Below, piece by piece: positions 63,217 to 64,000 of a stretch of DNA of 64,000 bases. Position numbers and translations under genes: made by a program. Source of the stretch: Daphnia carinata (Eukaryota; Arthropoda; Branchiopoda; Diplostraca; Daphniidae). Position 1 is the first letter of the stretch. Each line of letters starts with the position of its first letter. Below the pieces are notes generated by a model. It had not been told where the DNA came from. It saw nothing but the letters and a program-made list of their open reading frames with translations, and did no database searches. Location of the stretch: the NCBI RefSeq assembly GCF_022539665.2, contig NC_081338.1:930001-994000 (forward strand). Reading direction: 5' to 3'.

Positions 63217-64000
63217 TCAAAGTTCTTCTCTGTGGATTCTGAAAGTGTTCTGAAGTGTCGTTCGTAATTGCCTTAGATTCTCTTGCGTTATATCCGATTG
63301 GCTGAGTGGGTGGGCTCGAGGACAGTGTAGAGTGTGTGACTGATTGGAACAATAGTATCTTCTGCGTGTCCGTTTCCTCTTCGGAATGCTTCCCGACAGC
63401 GGCGATGTTTGTTGGATTGGCGTGCTTTGCTGCTGTGTTGGTCTCGTTTGTATGAACGTCAGCGATTGTCTCAATTTTATTTCCGTTTGCGTGATTATTG
63501 GCTTGATGTCGCTCGACTGCTGTGCGAAAAATGGGTTGATTGCTTCCAGAAAATTGTTCGGTTTGTCCAAAAGAATAAAATCTCCGGCTGTAGCACCTCC
63601 AAATTGTTGATGAGTTGTAGTTTCTTTATGTACGACGCTAGGTTGGCTACTTCTTTCAGGAACGTTCGTTGGGGCTCCAGCAAGATCTCTTCCAGATGAA
63701 TTGATGTGTCGCTCACTATTGTGATTATTTCCACGTATCTCCCATCCACGTCTCTGTCGGTGATGTCCCGTCTCGGAACGAACCCGAATAGTTCCCGCTT
63801 TCTTGTTGGTGTGATCTCTTGCAGGTCTATTATGTTGTAAATTTGTCCGTGCAGGCAAGTTAGAACCTGTCTCGCGTGTCGTGTGAAAATTTCCTTGAGC
63901 TCCGTCACGATTTCCTCTGTGTGCTTCTTCGTCTTCTTCGTGATCGGTCCACTGGCTTTCACTTCCAGAATGGATGTCAGATACTTCAGCAGCGTCTTCG
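63217..64000 (-). pseudogene. ORF0 of B' (upstream of gag), partial
   Basis: Open from the window edge. The first frame (to 63495) is helical: 'TEEIVTELKEIFTRHARQVL' and 'KRELFGFVPRRDITDRDVDG'. A shift moves it to the frame ending at 63217, which is Gln/Thr/Pro-rich with a basic 'PKRKRTRRRYYC'. It ends 24 bases before the gag ATG, in a different frame from gag. Element B has the same arrangement. I do not recognise the protein; the true start lies outside the window. Confidence 0.6.

Larger units (their letters stand above)
52138..64000 (-). mobile_element. Element B': second copy of family B, minus strand, runs off the window
   Basis: From 64000 downwards: ORF0, gag, protease, RT, RNase H, integrase, P1', P2', env and 3' LTR. 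It matches element B gene by gene, without nested insertions. Stops and frameshifts are fewer than in B, but RT, RNase H, integrase, P1' and env each carry at least one. The 5' LTR lies beyond the right edge. Confidence 0.9.

Overview
The window is animal repeat DNA, most likely from an arthropod, and I recognise no host gene in it. The evidence is the mix of LTR retrotransposon families: Ty3/gypsy-like elements carrying envelope (env) genes, a BEL/Pao fragment, a hAT DNA transposon and two kinds of tandem satellite. The species cannot be fixed from the sequence. A small crustacean or an insect would both fit.

Layout. 1-3900 is an old tandem array of ~410-bp units with a ~2.5-kb higher-order duplication. 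3900-7000 has no gene. 7110-10115 (minus) is a decayed gypsy-like pol fragment ('element A'). 12310-13940 is a BEL/Pao integrase fragment. 14050-~34310 (plus) is 'element B', a complex env-bearing gypsy-like retroelement. It is split by an apparently intact and very young retroelement 'C' (17768-25601) and by a hAT transposon (30915-32483). 34323-35815 is a ~70-bp satellite in one orientation with a solo LTR inside it. 35816-44077 (plus) is decayed element 'E', the same family as A but with env. 44078-52137 is the same satellite in the opposite orientation, split by degraded element 'D' (45632-51959), a relative of C. 52138-64000 (minus) is B', a second copy of family B running off the right edge. 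B and B' converge on the satellite/E/D block.

Biology. C holds one uninterrupted frame encoding Gag, protease, RT, RNase H, integrase and an F-type Env. Its LTRs differ at 1 of 248 positions and its 4-bp target duplication is intact. Family B is the most novel item. Both copies share the order ORF0 - gag - pol - P1 - P2 - env - LTR. P1 and P2 are small proteins I do not recognise; all four copies carry an 'I-L-D-L-D-P..R-x-P-P' core. The Env of B, B' and E belongs to a different lineage (class III / chuvirus-like, inferred) from the F-type Env of C and D, so two envelope lineages co-occur here. All copies except C are visibly dead (stops, frameshifts, deletions, lost catalytic residues).
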